Below are positions 11,946-35,476 of a stretch of 64,000 bases of DNA, one piece after another; position 1 is the stretch's first letter; the number at the start of each line of letters is the position of its first letter. Under the pieces are notes generated by a model that did no database searches, was not told where the DNA came from, and worked only from the letters and a program-made list of their open reading frames with translations. The translations under genes were made by a program, and so were the position numbers. Where the stretch lies: positions 96,997,261 to 97,061,260 of the forward strand of contig OY744604.1 of NCBI GenBank assembly GCA_963556255.1, given 5' to 3'. This stretch comes from Allolobophora icterica (taxonomy: Eukaryota; Annelida; Clitellata; Crassiclitellata; Lumbricidae).

Positions 11946-12187
11946 TGGGTGTCCGCATGAATTTTTGATCTAGGGGGTAAACATTCTGGGGGCAAAATTT
12001 TCTGGGGTTTTGTAGCGGGGAGCAAAATACGTTTTTTGCATAGCTGACTACCTAAATAACTGTTTTTTTATCATTGAAAATCGTGTTGGGCCTGTTGGAA
12101 TAATCATAATAATCAAAGGATTTTATTTTTGTAAAATATTTTCAAAATCCAGGGGGCAAATGCCTTTGCTTCCACTCCGGACACCCA
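11946..12187. mobile_element. MITE with TGCA target duplication
   Basis: The element starts TGGGTGTCCG and ends CGGACACCCA (perfect 10-bp inverted ends), flanked by TGCA at 11942-11945 and 12188-12191. The paralogous block at about 27395-27440 runs from ATATTGC straight to GTCTCATGTTAACC and so serves as an empty site. It has no coding capacity. Confidence 0.8.
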
Positions 12188-12191
12188 TGCA

Positions 12192-13099
12192 TGTCTCATA
12201 CTAACCTAAAGGTATTTTTCACAGCTTCTCATTGGTGTTAAATACAAGTGAACAACTTAGAGTAGGTTTCTCAGGATCTCCTTAAGTAAAGCACAGCTTA
12301 TAAAGTGATCTCATTAAAATATTCGCCTTTCTAGGCTCGATGCCATGATAAACATATTAGTACTTCAAATGTTCAGTGATTCACTGCATGTATAAAGTTC
12401 TCGGAACTGGGCTTGAGTTCGTTCACCGAAGTTCAAAGTGAGTAAATGAGGAAGTCAGCGAGTCAGTGAGTGGGTGGATTCTTAGTCGGGTAAGAGTGTG
12501 GGTTAGTAGGCTAGTAAGTGAGTTAGTGAATTAGACAATATCAGTGAGTTAGAGAATATCTTTTTATTTTACAAGAGCATGTGCATTTCAGGAAACTTAA
12601 GGGTTTTAATGTTTTATACAATTTTGACACAGAGGAGAAACAACTATTATACAATTAACCAAATAAACTGTGAAATATTTCTAACAGTAAACTTTTTGAC
12701 AAACTAATCACGTGCAGCAGAGCTTTACTAGTCAGTTGTAACCACAGATATGCCTTTTTGTACAGATGGGTGATGGTACTGGTTGGTGAAGATCTTGGTC
12801 AAAGACCAACGAGTTAAAAAAAAGGTTTGAGCAACTAGGTTGAGGAAGTATTTCATCAACGGTCTGTATTTTCTGGACCATCTTTGAAAGTATCATTAGA
12901 TCTGTTGCCAAAACTATCTGTCATGTTATCGTTCGCACTTGGGTATTCCCTACTTCAACAAGTAAACAAAGAGCAGAAATTACTACGAACTGCACTTTAT
13001 ATCGAGCAACTAAATGTTATTACAATGCTTATATTTTGTGTGTACTGTGCATGTACCTTTGTAATTATATTAAACATCATATGACTCTGCTCGTGTAAC
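12192..13099 (+). other. Calpain-upstream duplicated blocks c and d
   Basis: GTACTTCAAATGTTCAGTG (12358) through GAGGAAGTCAGCGAGTC and the GTGAGT-rich run (to 12560) match 32519-32715. The stretch 12560-12800 matches 32715-32960. No coding sequence recognised; the short ORF at 12884 is unsupported. Confidence 0.6.
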
Positions 13100-13435
13100 T
13101 ATGCCACGTGAGTCCTCACCTTGTCCGGTGAGGCTAAGCAACGCGCTCTAACATCGAACACCAACACAACAACGTCAAGAGTGACCTCAGAATTATAAGT
13201 GTGGTGGACAATAAAAGCGATCCACTTCAGCTAGCATAACACTATATAGGACCAACTGGTTACTGTCCGTACAACATGGCAATGGTCTTTGTGGTAATGG
13301 TCTCAACATTTACGCTGCTGTCGACATGTTCCCTGCGTAGTATCGGCATGATCTTTGACGTCGACGGTTTTTAAAATCAGTAAAAGCCATACTGTCGTTC
13401 ATCACGGTCGGAATTTCATTAAAAGTTAAGCTGTA
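13100..13435 (+). promoter_or_regulatory. Proximal upstream/5' leader of calpain 1
   Basis: AAAGCGATCCACTTCAGC (about 13215), CGACATGTTCCCTGCG and TTAAAATCAGTAAA match 36980-37140 immediately upstream of calpain 2. In calpain 2 a Helitron (35477-36954) splits this block. A palindromic CACGTG lies at about 13105. The transcription start is not visible. Confidence 0.45.
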
Positions 13436-26380
<12,945 letters not shown>

Positions 26381-26629
26381 ACGTTGAAACACACTACTGT
26401 TCGATTTAACAAGTACTTGTCGTTGTAAATTAGGTCTATTGCTCTTCAAGTTACTCTTTACAAAAGCGAATTCTACCTCTTTAACATTAAAACCACGCCA
26501 TGCATTCGTTTCCAGTCAGTTTTAGTAGAGTCTCATTGTTAAAGTGTAAAATTAATTGATGCAACACAAAATAATGTAACATTGTGGAGAAATGAGGAAG
26601 ACTGGTAATAAATAACAATTGACATACTC

Positions 26630-26960
26630 AGAGACGCTCCCAGTTAAATCACGGCAACATAAATTAGACTTCAGCAACTTGTAAAACGTGCCCGAGTTCT
26701 TCCCAGGCAGCAAGCGAATTTCCATTGGGAGTCCATTCTAGATGGAGGGGCCGAACACAGAGAAAGAGCGACTCTGCCTAGTTGCGGTGGTGGCAGGGGC
26801 GGTGGGATCAAAAGCTCTCCCGCATGAGAAGAGCTAAGGGCCCGGCGGCCAACCAAATCGGTGACGGGACAGCAGAGCTCACGCAAGCCTGGGTACAGCC
26901 AAGAAGGCATCGCCAGACCAGCGCAGCTATTCTACAGTTAATACGTTGCTAGGTGTGGGA
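26630..26960 (-). mobile_element. LINE 3'-terminal fragment, minus strand (in D1)
   Basis: Reverse translation gives PSWLYPGLRELCCPVTDLVGRRALSS and GELLIPPPLP, matching the C-terminus of the 47.6-kb LINE (ELCRPVSDSVGRRALRSSSGGELLVP). Truncated. Confidence 0.75.
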
Positions 26961-27195
26961 AGCCAGTGCAATATGGGCTATGACGCTTATATTATGCTGA
27001 AACACAGACACATTTAAGAATGCGGCCAATGAGACGCGCAGCGAATTGGATTCTGCACCTCAACAAAATCCTACACATTCAATCTATCATAGTACCAGAA
27101 TATAAGAGAGTTATTGACATCCAACTCAATTGTCGTCAAAGATGCCTTGATGAGTAATTTTAATTGTTAATAGTCTTCTGTGCCGATTTCAAATT

Positions 27196-27258
27196 TCAAT
27201 AGGATTTCACTTCAGAAGTCAGTCTCTTTGGAAACACGACCAACAAGTATTGCGCTAA
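27196..27258 (+). pseudogene. Truncated calpain exon 2 fragment
   Basis: Reads DFTSEVSLFGNTTNKYCANQ after an AG acceptor, against DFTSDVSLFGNTTNRYCVKQ in calpain 2 exon 2. It stops just before the catalytic-Cys segment and is fused directly to calpain-upstream block b (TTTTCTCATCCGTATCAA). It is a recombination scar in the array and cannot be translated as part of a calpain. Confidence 0.85.
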
Positions 27259-27263
27259 TCAGG

Positions 27264-27541
27264 TTTTCTCATCCGTATCAATTAACTTATTCCCATTCTT
27301 ATCACCGAATGAGTTGTTTGCTCAGAGAAGAATATTTCGACTTTTCGTTTTATGAGTTCTAGTGCATAATCATGCTTTTCCAAATTTTATTTGAATTTTA
27401 CTTAGAAATATTGCTTGTCTCATGTTAACCTAAAAGTATTTTCACAGCTTCTCATCGGTGTTAATTACAAGTGAACAACTTGAGTAGGTTTACTTCTCAG
27501 TGTGTCCTTTTCTGCGCACGAGAGTGTGATAAATATATTAG
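27264..27541 (+). other. Partial copy of calpain-upstream blocks b-c
   Basis: Matches 11716-11940 and 12190-12365 (GTATCAATTAACTTATTC, GAATATTTCGACTTTTCG, CACAGCTTCTCATCGGTGTTAA). It continues after the inserted composite element at 32519. Confidence 0.8.
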
Positions 27542-28030
27542 TACTTCCACTGTCGGTCTTGGGATTGTTCGGGCCCCGTGCAGAGTATACTGTACGGGCC
27601 CCCCATGACACAAGTATAATTGTTTTTCATTGCTAATCATTTATTTTCGTAGATTGTTGACAAGAACAACGAGTCAAATTTAACTATACACGAGAATTTT
27701 GGGATATAGAGGAATTTGAGTTTTATTTTATTGACAAAAGAGAAGATTTAATCGAAACGATAATATTATTATTATGGTGTCTTTTTCGAGTTAAATTTCT
27801 GTGACATTTTCGCCCCCCCCCTTAAGTTGCGGGTCCCGTGCGACCGCACGGTTAGCACGCCCCTAAGGCCGGTGTCACGAAATAAAGTCTCCCCCCGAAA
27901 CAGAGTCTCCCTCGGGCTGAAATAATGTCTCCCCCCGGAGACTCTGTATCGGAACAAAGTCTCCCCCATTGAAATAGAATCTCCCCTTCTACGAAACAAA
28001 GTCTCCCCATTCTAAAATCGCCCCCTCTAT

Positions 28031-28679
28031 TTCGGTTGCTTTTCTATATAATTTTAAATATGATTTAATATGTACATTTTCTTAAATAAGTGACTTTTAT
28101 GTTTGTTAGTTGAATTGGACATGAAATAAATATAAAATGAAAAAATATGAAATAATGTATTAGCACTTTTAGGATGTCGGGCGGCTTATGTAATACTAGA
28201 ACGCAGTGGAGCGATAACACACATTGTAATAAATATCTATAGGCTAATTAAGAAATGGCTCGGACTAGAAGTGGACATTTTATTGATGCTAGTTAGCGCT
28301 TGTTTCTTAAACGATTCTGTGATCAGTAAGCCCTTCCCATCTACTAGCTGATATTGTATTCTTTTTAACCAGCTAGCGCTAACTAGCTTCACGCTGATTC
28401 TTTGAGGGTTAGACCTGCCACTGATGTTGTGTTGGATATCAGTCGTTGAATATTATCGGCGTCAGATGTATCGGGCCAGATAATTAGCTACACAAGGAGG
28501 TAGACACAATACATGGGAATAACTAAAACTGTACTGGCTTCCTGATACGAGCTAGCACTGGCTTCTATGCGATTCTTGATGCGGATTAGGCCTACCCTTC
28601 AACTGGTGTGAGCTGATATGACCTGCTCTTGATTTTCTGCGATTCTTTGATGAGTCAGTGCAGTCTAGAGATAAAGATT
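28031..28679. other. Unassigned interior of composite element
   Basis: AT-rich, no coding signature. It contains several degenerate GCTAGC-containing stretches (about 28280-28570). Confidence 0.4.
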
Positions 28680-29539
28680 ACTCAAGCATTTATTTAACCA
28701 AGGAAGCTAATGCCTATGTTTCTGGCAACTTTGTTAGATATTACAGATACATGTTCGTTAAAGGTTAAGTGCTCGTCAACATGTACACCTAAATTTTTGT
28801 AGAAGTGACCTGAATAATTTCTTTGTTATCAATTTTTATGCCAAAGTCAAGGATTGAAACAGTTTTCTTACACGAGCGATATATTATGTAATTAGTCTTG
28901 GATAAATTTACAGAGAACTTATTAGCTTTAACCCATTAGTTCCTGATTTTTTAAAATCTTCTGAAAGTGTAAAAACATTGTAAATGATAAGTTTGGACAA
29001 TATCATGCACAATTTCTACAGAAGTTTAGCTTTCAAAGTTTTAGGAGCAAGTTTTTTAAGAGTCCCATTTTGGGGGATGCTAGGCATATGTGGACGTGTC
29101 AACTTTGACATGTTAATATGTACATGTTATTTCACTTATGCCTGTTATATACAGCTAATTTTAAAAACACACAAACAATATATATACTCAGAATCAATTT
29201 AGATCTAATTTAATAGCACATCTGTAAAAGTGGCATGCCTGAATTCATTTATACACAAAAAATTTCAAATTTTTAAATCTATTGCATAGAGACAATGCTA
29301 GGTTATAGTACAGCTCGTGTCTCATATCACTAACATCAACTATAAAAAATATTAACTAAGACCTTTATTTATCAATCAATCGTTTATTGATCCAAAGAAA
29401 CCAGTGTTTACCAATCAGCAAAAGTAATGTCATATATCATGAAACAGATATACAGTGGTAATTATTCATATAAACTTAATATTACTGGTGCAGTAATCTA
29501 AAACAGTAGTATGAAGCTGCTTCAATTATTGCTGAACAG

Positions 29540-30211
29540 TTTCATGAGATGGAGTGAAACACTCCACATCTAAACCGACATTGCATTTCTTGCACTGTGC
29601 CTACTTTCATTTCACAGAGTGCACACCATCTTTGAGTCCCAATGGCCTGGCTGTAGTGGTTCAGATCATCAGTTCGGATCTCATAAGGTACTCGTATGGC
29701 ATGTTGTTTTGGTCATCCAAGGCTTCATCCAATACCCAGTCTTTCTACTGCTGAAAATAACTATTGCATACTTCACATCGAAAATCCAATTGATCAAGCA
29801 GGTGATGCTTAGCAACTTGTGTTAGGCAGTACAAGAGCCAAGAATTCTGCATAGCAACATCAAGAAAATAGGCAAAGACTGGCCACCACCACTTTCTTGA
29901 CCGAATTGTGATCCTGTAACATGACACGTTTTGGTCCATACGGTCAACTCCTCCCATGTACGAGTTGTACATACTGATCAAGTATGAATGCTCTATGCTT
30001 ACTCGTTTGCCCTCAGTGCGCGACAATCGTTGTGCAGATGCAAGTGGCTGAACGCCATGACAGTTTGATGCCAGTGTTTCAACACTGTTAATCTCACAAC
30101 AATAACAGATGATTCTGTATCCAACCTAGAGTCAACTGACCATCGTTTCTTCTGTGTGAACTGGTCAACTGCAGGAAGTGGACAGTCTTCAATTCTGTTG
30201 GCTCGAACCAT
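29540..30211 (-). pseudogene. piggyBac transposase C-terminal remnant
   Basis: The minus strand contains ANRIEDCPLPAV, then YNSYMGGVDRMDQN, YRITIRSRKWWWPVFAYFLD and NSWLLY: the conserved C-terminal catalytic region of piggyBac (DDE_Tnp_1_7) with the third catalytic Asp in GGVDRMD. A cysteine-rich end follows (CEVCNSYF, QCKKCNVGLDVECF). Frameshift near 30000 and stops make it inactive. The N-terminal half is missing. Confidence 0.88.
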
Positions 30212-30299
30212 TTCAATTTAGGGCCCTTTATAGGGATCCAAATTTGGGGCCCCTTTGGGCACAAATACTCCTGCTCAAACGGGCCCAAAATTTAGAACC

Positions 30300-31060
30300 C
30301 CTAATAAGTCATTCAGAATTAAGTCAGAATTCAGTCGATTCAGCAATCAAGTCAGAAGTCAAGTATTAGTCATTTAAGTTAGAATAAATTAAGTCAGAAT
30401 TAAGTCAGAAATAAGAATTTTTAAAGTCAGAATTAAGTCAGAAATAAAAATTAATGAAGTCAGAATTAAGTGAGAAATAAAAATTAATGAAGTCAGAATT
30501 AAGTCAGAAATAAAAATTAATGAAGTCAGAATTAAGTCAGAAATAAAAATTAATGAAGTCAGAATTAAGTCAGAAATAAAAATTAATGAAGTCAGAATTA
30601 AGACAGAAATAAAAATTAATGAAGTCAGAATTAAAACAGAAATAAGAATTAATGAAGTCAGAATTAAGTCAGAAATCAGAAATAATGAAGTCAGAATTAA
30701 GTCAGAAATCAGAAATAATGAAGTCAGAATTAAGTTAGAAATAAGAATTAATGAGGTCAGAATTAAGTCAGAAATAAGAATTAATGAAGTCAGAATTAAG
30801 TCAGAAATCAGAAATAATTAAGTCAGAATTAAGTCAGAAATCAGAAATAATTAAGTCAGAAATAAGAATGAATGAAGTCAGAATTAAGTCAGAAATAAGA
30901 ATTAATGAAATCAGAATTAAGTCACAAATAAGTCAAGTCGGAGGTCAAGTCAGAATAGAAAGGTCAGAATAATGAAGTCATCACTCATAATTAAGTAAGA
31001 ATTAAGCCAGACGTCAAGTCAGAATAGAAAAGTCAGATGCCAATTAAGTCTTGATAAAGT
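30300..31060. repeat. Minisatellite, GAAGTCAGAATTAAGTCAG-type units
   Basis: About 20 units of roughly 33-36 bp built on AAGTCAGAATTAAGTCAGAAATAAxAATTAATG, with units most alike in the middle and diverging toward both edges. Part of the unit is itself a TCAGAA repeat. It lies inside piggyBac. Confidence 0.9.
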
Positions 31061-32150
31061 CAAAGCAGCTAATGTCAGAAGATATGCTTGAACAAAATTA
31101 GGCTTATATATGGGCATACACGTACGTATCGCTACTACACAATTATTGCACAAGCATTAGGTATTGTTAGGGCAGAAGAAAATCTATCGAAGCCCAGATC
31201 ATACCCAAAATGCCCACTTGGGCAACGACTTGGGCCAATTTCCAGTGCTGTTTGGGTATCTGGCAGAATGAGCTAGCACCCATATCCTATAGAACGCCAG
31301 ACTGGAGAGTGGAGAAAGTGACCAGAGGTAGGATTGGAGATAGCTGACAGGAATTGCTTATCCAATGAAACTATTGAACAGTTGGACTTACTCAAAGTTA
31401 ACAAGAACTATACTAACAGAACGTTACTACATTAGAAAATTTAAAGCTTTCTCAATGATTATGTGTAACTGGCACTAACTAGTTTTTAGTCATGTGGTAT
31501 TTGCAAAAGTCCACAGGTATTTATTATGTTAAATACTATGTCAATAGTTTTCTATGGGTAGGCCTACTATTTACTATTCTATTTAAATAGTCAACTTGAC
31601 TATTTACCCCAAACTGTTGTTGATGATGATGGAACCTTCATAAAGTTTGGGTTGATGCTCAAATTTTGAAACAGAATTTTATGCTTACCACTCTTTAAAA
31701 CATTAGGCTGGTTAACACTTGACATGTCATATGCTAAACAATGATTTCAGTTTACTTGTTTTTCACATGTCCTGTATAGAATAGTGTTATATTTTAACCA
31801 TCGATCGCCATCAAAATTTAACCTGTGTTAATAGGCGACCACCGTAAAGCTTGACCCATATACCAACCTTTTGTGAAACCACAAATAAACGCAACGCTGT
31901 AATAAACGCAAATTAAATAATTTAAAATTAGATAAGAAAAGTCCGCAATGTTTACGTTAGCTATGGTATGGTTACAGCACTGTTTTCAGCCGACAAACTA
32001 TTTCTTTGTGCGCATTTCCAGTCCAAACAGATTGAGCAAAATCTTGACGTGATAATTATTACATTTAGGCCTAATGTACTTCTAACGTATAATTAATTTA
32101 ATGTGAATTTTTGATGTACCGGTAGTGTCCCATTTTCGGGGACCTTAGGC
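31061..32150. other. Unassigned piggyBac interior
   Basis: AT-rich with no coding signature, running to the right inverted end. Confidence 0.4.
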
Positions 32151-32518
32151 ACTAATGGGTTAAACCATTCCGATAGCCTTTATAATTCATTATTTACCTT
32201 GTTATATAGAATTTCAAGAGATTTATCACATAGAAATACATTGGTATCGTCGGCAAAGATTATAAAATGAAGAATTGACGAGGAGTTCCAGATATGGTTC
32301 ATGTGTATCACGCGATGAAATAAAGTCTCCCCGGGGGAGACTTTATTTCAACGGGGGATGAAATATTCTCTCCCCCCGGAGACTTTGTTTCAGAATAAAG
32401 TCTCCGGGGGGCGAATTTATTCTGAAACAGATCCGCCGGGGGGAGAATCTGTTTCGAAATAGAGTCTCCGGGGGGAGACTTTTAGGGGGGAGACTCTGTC
32501 ACGGGACACCGGCACTGG

Positions 32519-33260
32519 TACTTCAAGTGTTCAGTGATTCATTACATGACTGTAGGCCTATTAAGTTCTTGGAAGTGGATTTGAGTTCGTTCGCCGAAGT
32601 TCAAAGTGAGTAAATGAGGAAGTCAGTGAGTCAGTGAGTCCGTGAGTGGGCGAATGCTTAGTCGGTAAGAGGGTGGGTTAATCGGCTGGTAAGTGAGTTA
32701 GTAAGTAAGAGAATATCTTTGTACTTTACAAAGCATGTGCATTTCAGGATAAGTAACGGTTTTAACGTTTTATATAATTTTGACACAGAGGACAAACAGC
32801 TATTGTACAATAATTAACCAAATAAACTGACATGGAAAGTGATATATTTTTAACGGTAACATTCTTGACAAACTAATTACGTGCAGCAGACTTTTACCAG
32901 TCCTTTGTAACCACAGATATCCCTCTTTCTACAGATGGGGAATGGCAGCTGTTGTATTCTGCTGACTTACCTGGCGCATATAATTATGTAACTTAGTTAA
33001 GACTAATTATAAAAATTATTTTGCTTTAGAAAATATGAGTACGTTCTGTCCTGTTTGAGACTGCACTATATCAAGAACCAATTGAGCCACTTGCAGTAAA
33101 CTTATACGATCGTTCACACAGATATTTGTTTGTGTTCTGTGCCGTAACATGTATAGATTTACTTATTGGAGGGTTATCGATTTACTGTGGAAGCCAGTCC
33201 GTCACAAATAACCTGTATTTTTCTTGCCATAATTAAGAGAATATTTTATGAATCTTTCAG
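32519..33260 (+). other. Calpain-upstream blocks c, d and a (second copy)
   Basis: 32519-32960 matches 12358-12780; 32990-33160 resembles 59220-59380 upstream of calpain 3 (GAGCCACTTGCAGT against GAGCCACTTGTAGT); 33165-33260 matches 11080-11210. The order c-d-a followed by b (34370) shows that an upstream unit has been duplicated in tandem. Confidence 0.7.
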
Positions 33261-34189
33261 CCAGAGGCGTCCATCCCCCTTAAGCCTATGACGCATTCCA
33301 CCTGTTGTCATCAGATTCTCACTCCCCCCCCACCACCACCAACGACGACGGACCCAGACGATTGATTGGGCGACTGTCGACAAAGGAGAAAAAAACTATA
33401 CCCGAAATTTCAAGCACGATTTTACTGTTGAATTCTTTAAATTTTAGTTTGATAATCAAGCAACATTATGCATTATAGAATATGAAGGCTTTTACACAGA
33501 CAAAGGCATACCGCCAGAGCGGCCAGACAGTACTAACACAGTAACATAAGTAGTAAAATTACAACAGGTGCTTCTTCAGAGCAGCAGAGTGCGTAGCTAA
33601 GCGATGAACAATTTCGTACAGTTTTAGTGAAAGAGTAGGGTCTCGTTCATAGGCTAATATAAATAATTGTCAGAGGTGCAAACCAGTCATCAACCATGAT
33701 TGACACCCGTCGATTTTTCACAATGAAGATGCGACTCATTGCTCGCTCAGCTGAGCAGCTGGTCACCGTAAGGGTGACCAGGATTTTGTAGGGCCTTCAA
33801 AATGGTGAGCATGGATTAGCCTGACAGATACCATATCACACATAATGACTTCACATAACTGCTATCATCATCCACTGTCCTGTCGACAGATGTGTCTTTT
33901 CCTAGTCATTTTCGCCAATGGTAAATCAGTTCCAGTTTTCCATCGTCTCCAGAGGTTGATTGCAATGTTTTTGAACAGGGAACAGTATTTTGAAACACTT
34001 TCTGTAAGATATACATTACTAAAAATTTCTTTCCCCTCCCCCCTGAAAAGGCTATGTAGATTTCTGCTTGATGTTCCCATAGGATGGACGCCGCTGCTTT
34101 CGGTAGTTGACTTCCTTATTTGAGGCATTTGCATTGTGCATAAGCAATTGTTTGATATTAAATATTATATATATATACACACACTTCAG

Positions 34190-34238
<49 letters not shown>

Positions 34239-34369
34239 TAAGATGGGAAAAGATGTTTGATATTAATACATATGAGACTAAGGCAGGCAAAGAGGGAGAC
34301 CGAAAGACTTAAATAGACAGATAAAATATAGACACGACGTACCTGAGTAGGTCTACTCACGAGTAAACA
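33261..34369. other. Spacer, unassigned, with (AT)n at 34196-34235
   Basis: No gene recognised. The 92-codon frame at 33845 has no family signature. The AT run has about 20 units. Confidence 0.4.
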
Positions 34370-34880
34370 CTTGAGAAGTCGATGAATGTTAAATTAAGAA
34401 TTCCCCTATAGACATGAAAGTGCGCTTGCTCGAGAGTGTTTTCGCGTTAATGTGTTGCTCAGCAAGCCAAGTTAGAAGTCGTGATGATAATAATATGTGG
34501 AGCTTATAAGTGAAATAATACACCTTATACACCCAGCGGTTGCATACTTGCTTCGTAGGCTACCATGTTACTGTTTGCTGAAACTGAAAAGCCAAGTGTT
34601 TTCTCATTCGTATCAATTAGCTTACTCCCATTCTAATCAGCGAATGAATTGTTTGTTCAGAGACGAATATTTCGACCTTTCGTTCAATAAGTTCCAGTGC
34701 ACAATCATGTTTTTAATACGACTAGTTGACAACTCTTCAGCTCCACAGAGAAATAGTCATCAGAATACTGAATTAAATTTATTATTTATATTGCATCGCA
34801 TCATAGGCCTATTAACCCAAATGTAGTTTCAAAGCTCCCCATCGGTGTTAGTAATATGGTAATAATCTACTATAGTATGA
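34370..34880 (+). promoter_or_regulatory. Calpain-upstream conserved block b (calpain 2 copy)
   Basis: GAATTCCCCTATAGACATGAAAG and GACGAATATTTCGACCTTTCG match 11520-11790. It is about 2.5 kb upstream of the calpain 2 ATG, largely because of inserted elements. Confidence 0.45.
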
Positions 34881-35077
34881 AGCACGGTAACAACTGAATA
34901 ACTTGGCATAGCTAAACTTCCTAATACCTTCTAGCATAAAGAACACCCCATAAAGCGTTTTCATGTGCTCAATTATGTAATACATAGGCCTACATTAGCC
35001 ATTCAAGGGTTTATTGATTTATTGTATCGTGTTGTCGTCGCTCAGCTTCAGTTCGTTAATCAAAGTCTTCATTGAAA

Positions 35078-35150
35078 GTGAGTGAGTGAGTGAGTGAGTG
35101 AGTGAGTGAGTGAGTGAGTGAGTGAGTGAGTGAGTGAGTGAGTGAACGAG
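35078..35150. repeat. (GTGA)n microsatellite
   Basis: About 17 GTGA units. Shorter GTGAGT/GTCAGTGAGT runs occur at the same place in the paralogous blocks (12440, 32610), so this may be an expansion of an ancestral repeat. Confidence 0.9.
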
Positions 35151-35476
35151 TGACTGTATGGTTGGTTGGCTGGGTAGGTGGATTGAGTAAACTAGTGAGT
35201 GAGTAAGTGAGAGGGTGCATTGCAGTTTACTTAATGGTTTCAACGTTTAGAAATATATAAGAAAATTTGAAGTTACTTCAAAATTCGTGTTATATCGAGC
35301 AACTAAGTGTTACCATAATAATGCTTTGCTTATATTTACGTATTCTATGCATTTACATTTGTGAGTATGGTAAGCATTTTATGACTGTGATTGCGTATCT
35401 CCGCACATTGCCCGGCATAGCTAAGCAACGCGCATAAACGTTGTATAGACATCAACGCAATAATGTCAAGACTTAA

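Larger units (their letters stand above)
26620..27258. repeat. Segmental duplicate D1 (pairs with 38766-39425)
   Basis: The sequence from ACTCAGAGACGCTCCCAG to the calpain exon 2 fragment is nearly identical to 38770-39425, which is the 3' part of calpain 2 intron 1 plus the start of exon 2. The partner copy has a small extra tandem ACACATTCAATCTATCAT. It includes a minus-strand LINE piece and a broken exon 2. Confidence 0.85.
28932..32159 (-). mobile_element. piggyBac element (3.2 kb), defective
   Basis: The TTAA duplication (28928-28931 and 32160-32163) and inverted ends CCCATTAGTTCCTGA / complement CCCATTAGTGCCTAA are diagnostic of piggyBac. It carries a minus-strand transposase remnant (29540-30211), a minisatellite (30300-31060) in place of the N-terminal coding region, and unassigned sequence 31061-32150. 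Confidence 0.9.
28680..32290 (-). mobile_element. LINE reverse transcriptase fragment, split by piggyBac
   Basis: On the minus strand 32285-32164 reads IIFADDTNVFLCDKSLEILYNKVN and then SEWF; the reading continues without loss at 28927 with KANKFSVNLSKTNYII. The two halves join at TTAA, where the piggyBac element sits. F-A-D-D is the catalytic motif. It has internal stops and is dead. FADDTNVF also appears in the 43.1-kb LINE, suggesting the same family. Confidence 0.8.
27548..32518. mobile_element. 5-kb nested composite insertion with 6-bp TSD
   Basis: TACTTC flanks both sides (27542-27547 and 32519-32524); the paralogous block at 12358 has a single TACTTC and is an empty site. The ends are loosely inverted (CCACTGTCGG at left, complement of CCAGTGCCGG at right). 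Subterminal zones (27866-28030 and 32310-32510) are arrays of GAAAYAAAGTCTCCCCCC-type units in inverted orientation. Inside lies a LINE fragment split by piggyBac. No transposase matching the outer ends is seen; class unknown. The left 27548-27865 may be a separate small element. Confidence 0.65.

Noticed and set aside
30300..31060. Regular direct repeats suggesting a CRISPR array
   Set aside because: Units are contiguous without unique spacers, lie in an animal piggyBac element and there are no cas genes. It is a minisatellite.
33845..34134. Overlapping ORFs on both strands
   Set aside because: No family motif and no match to other parts of the window.
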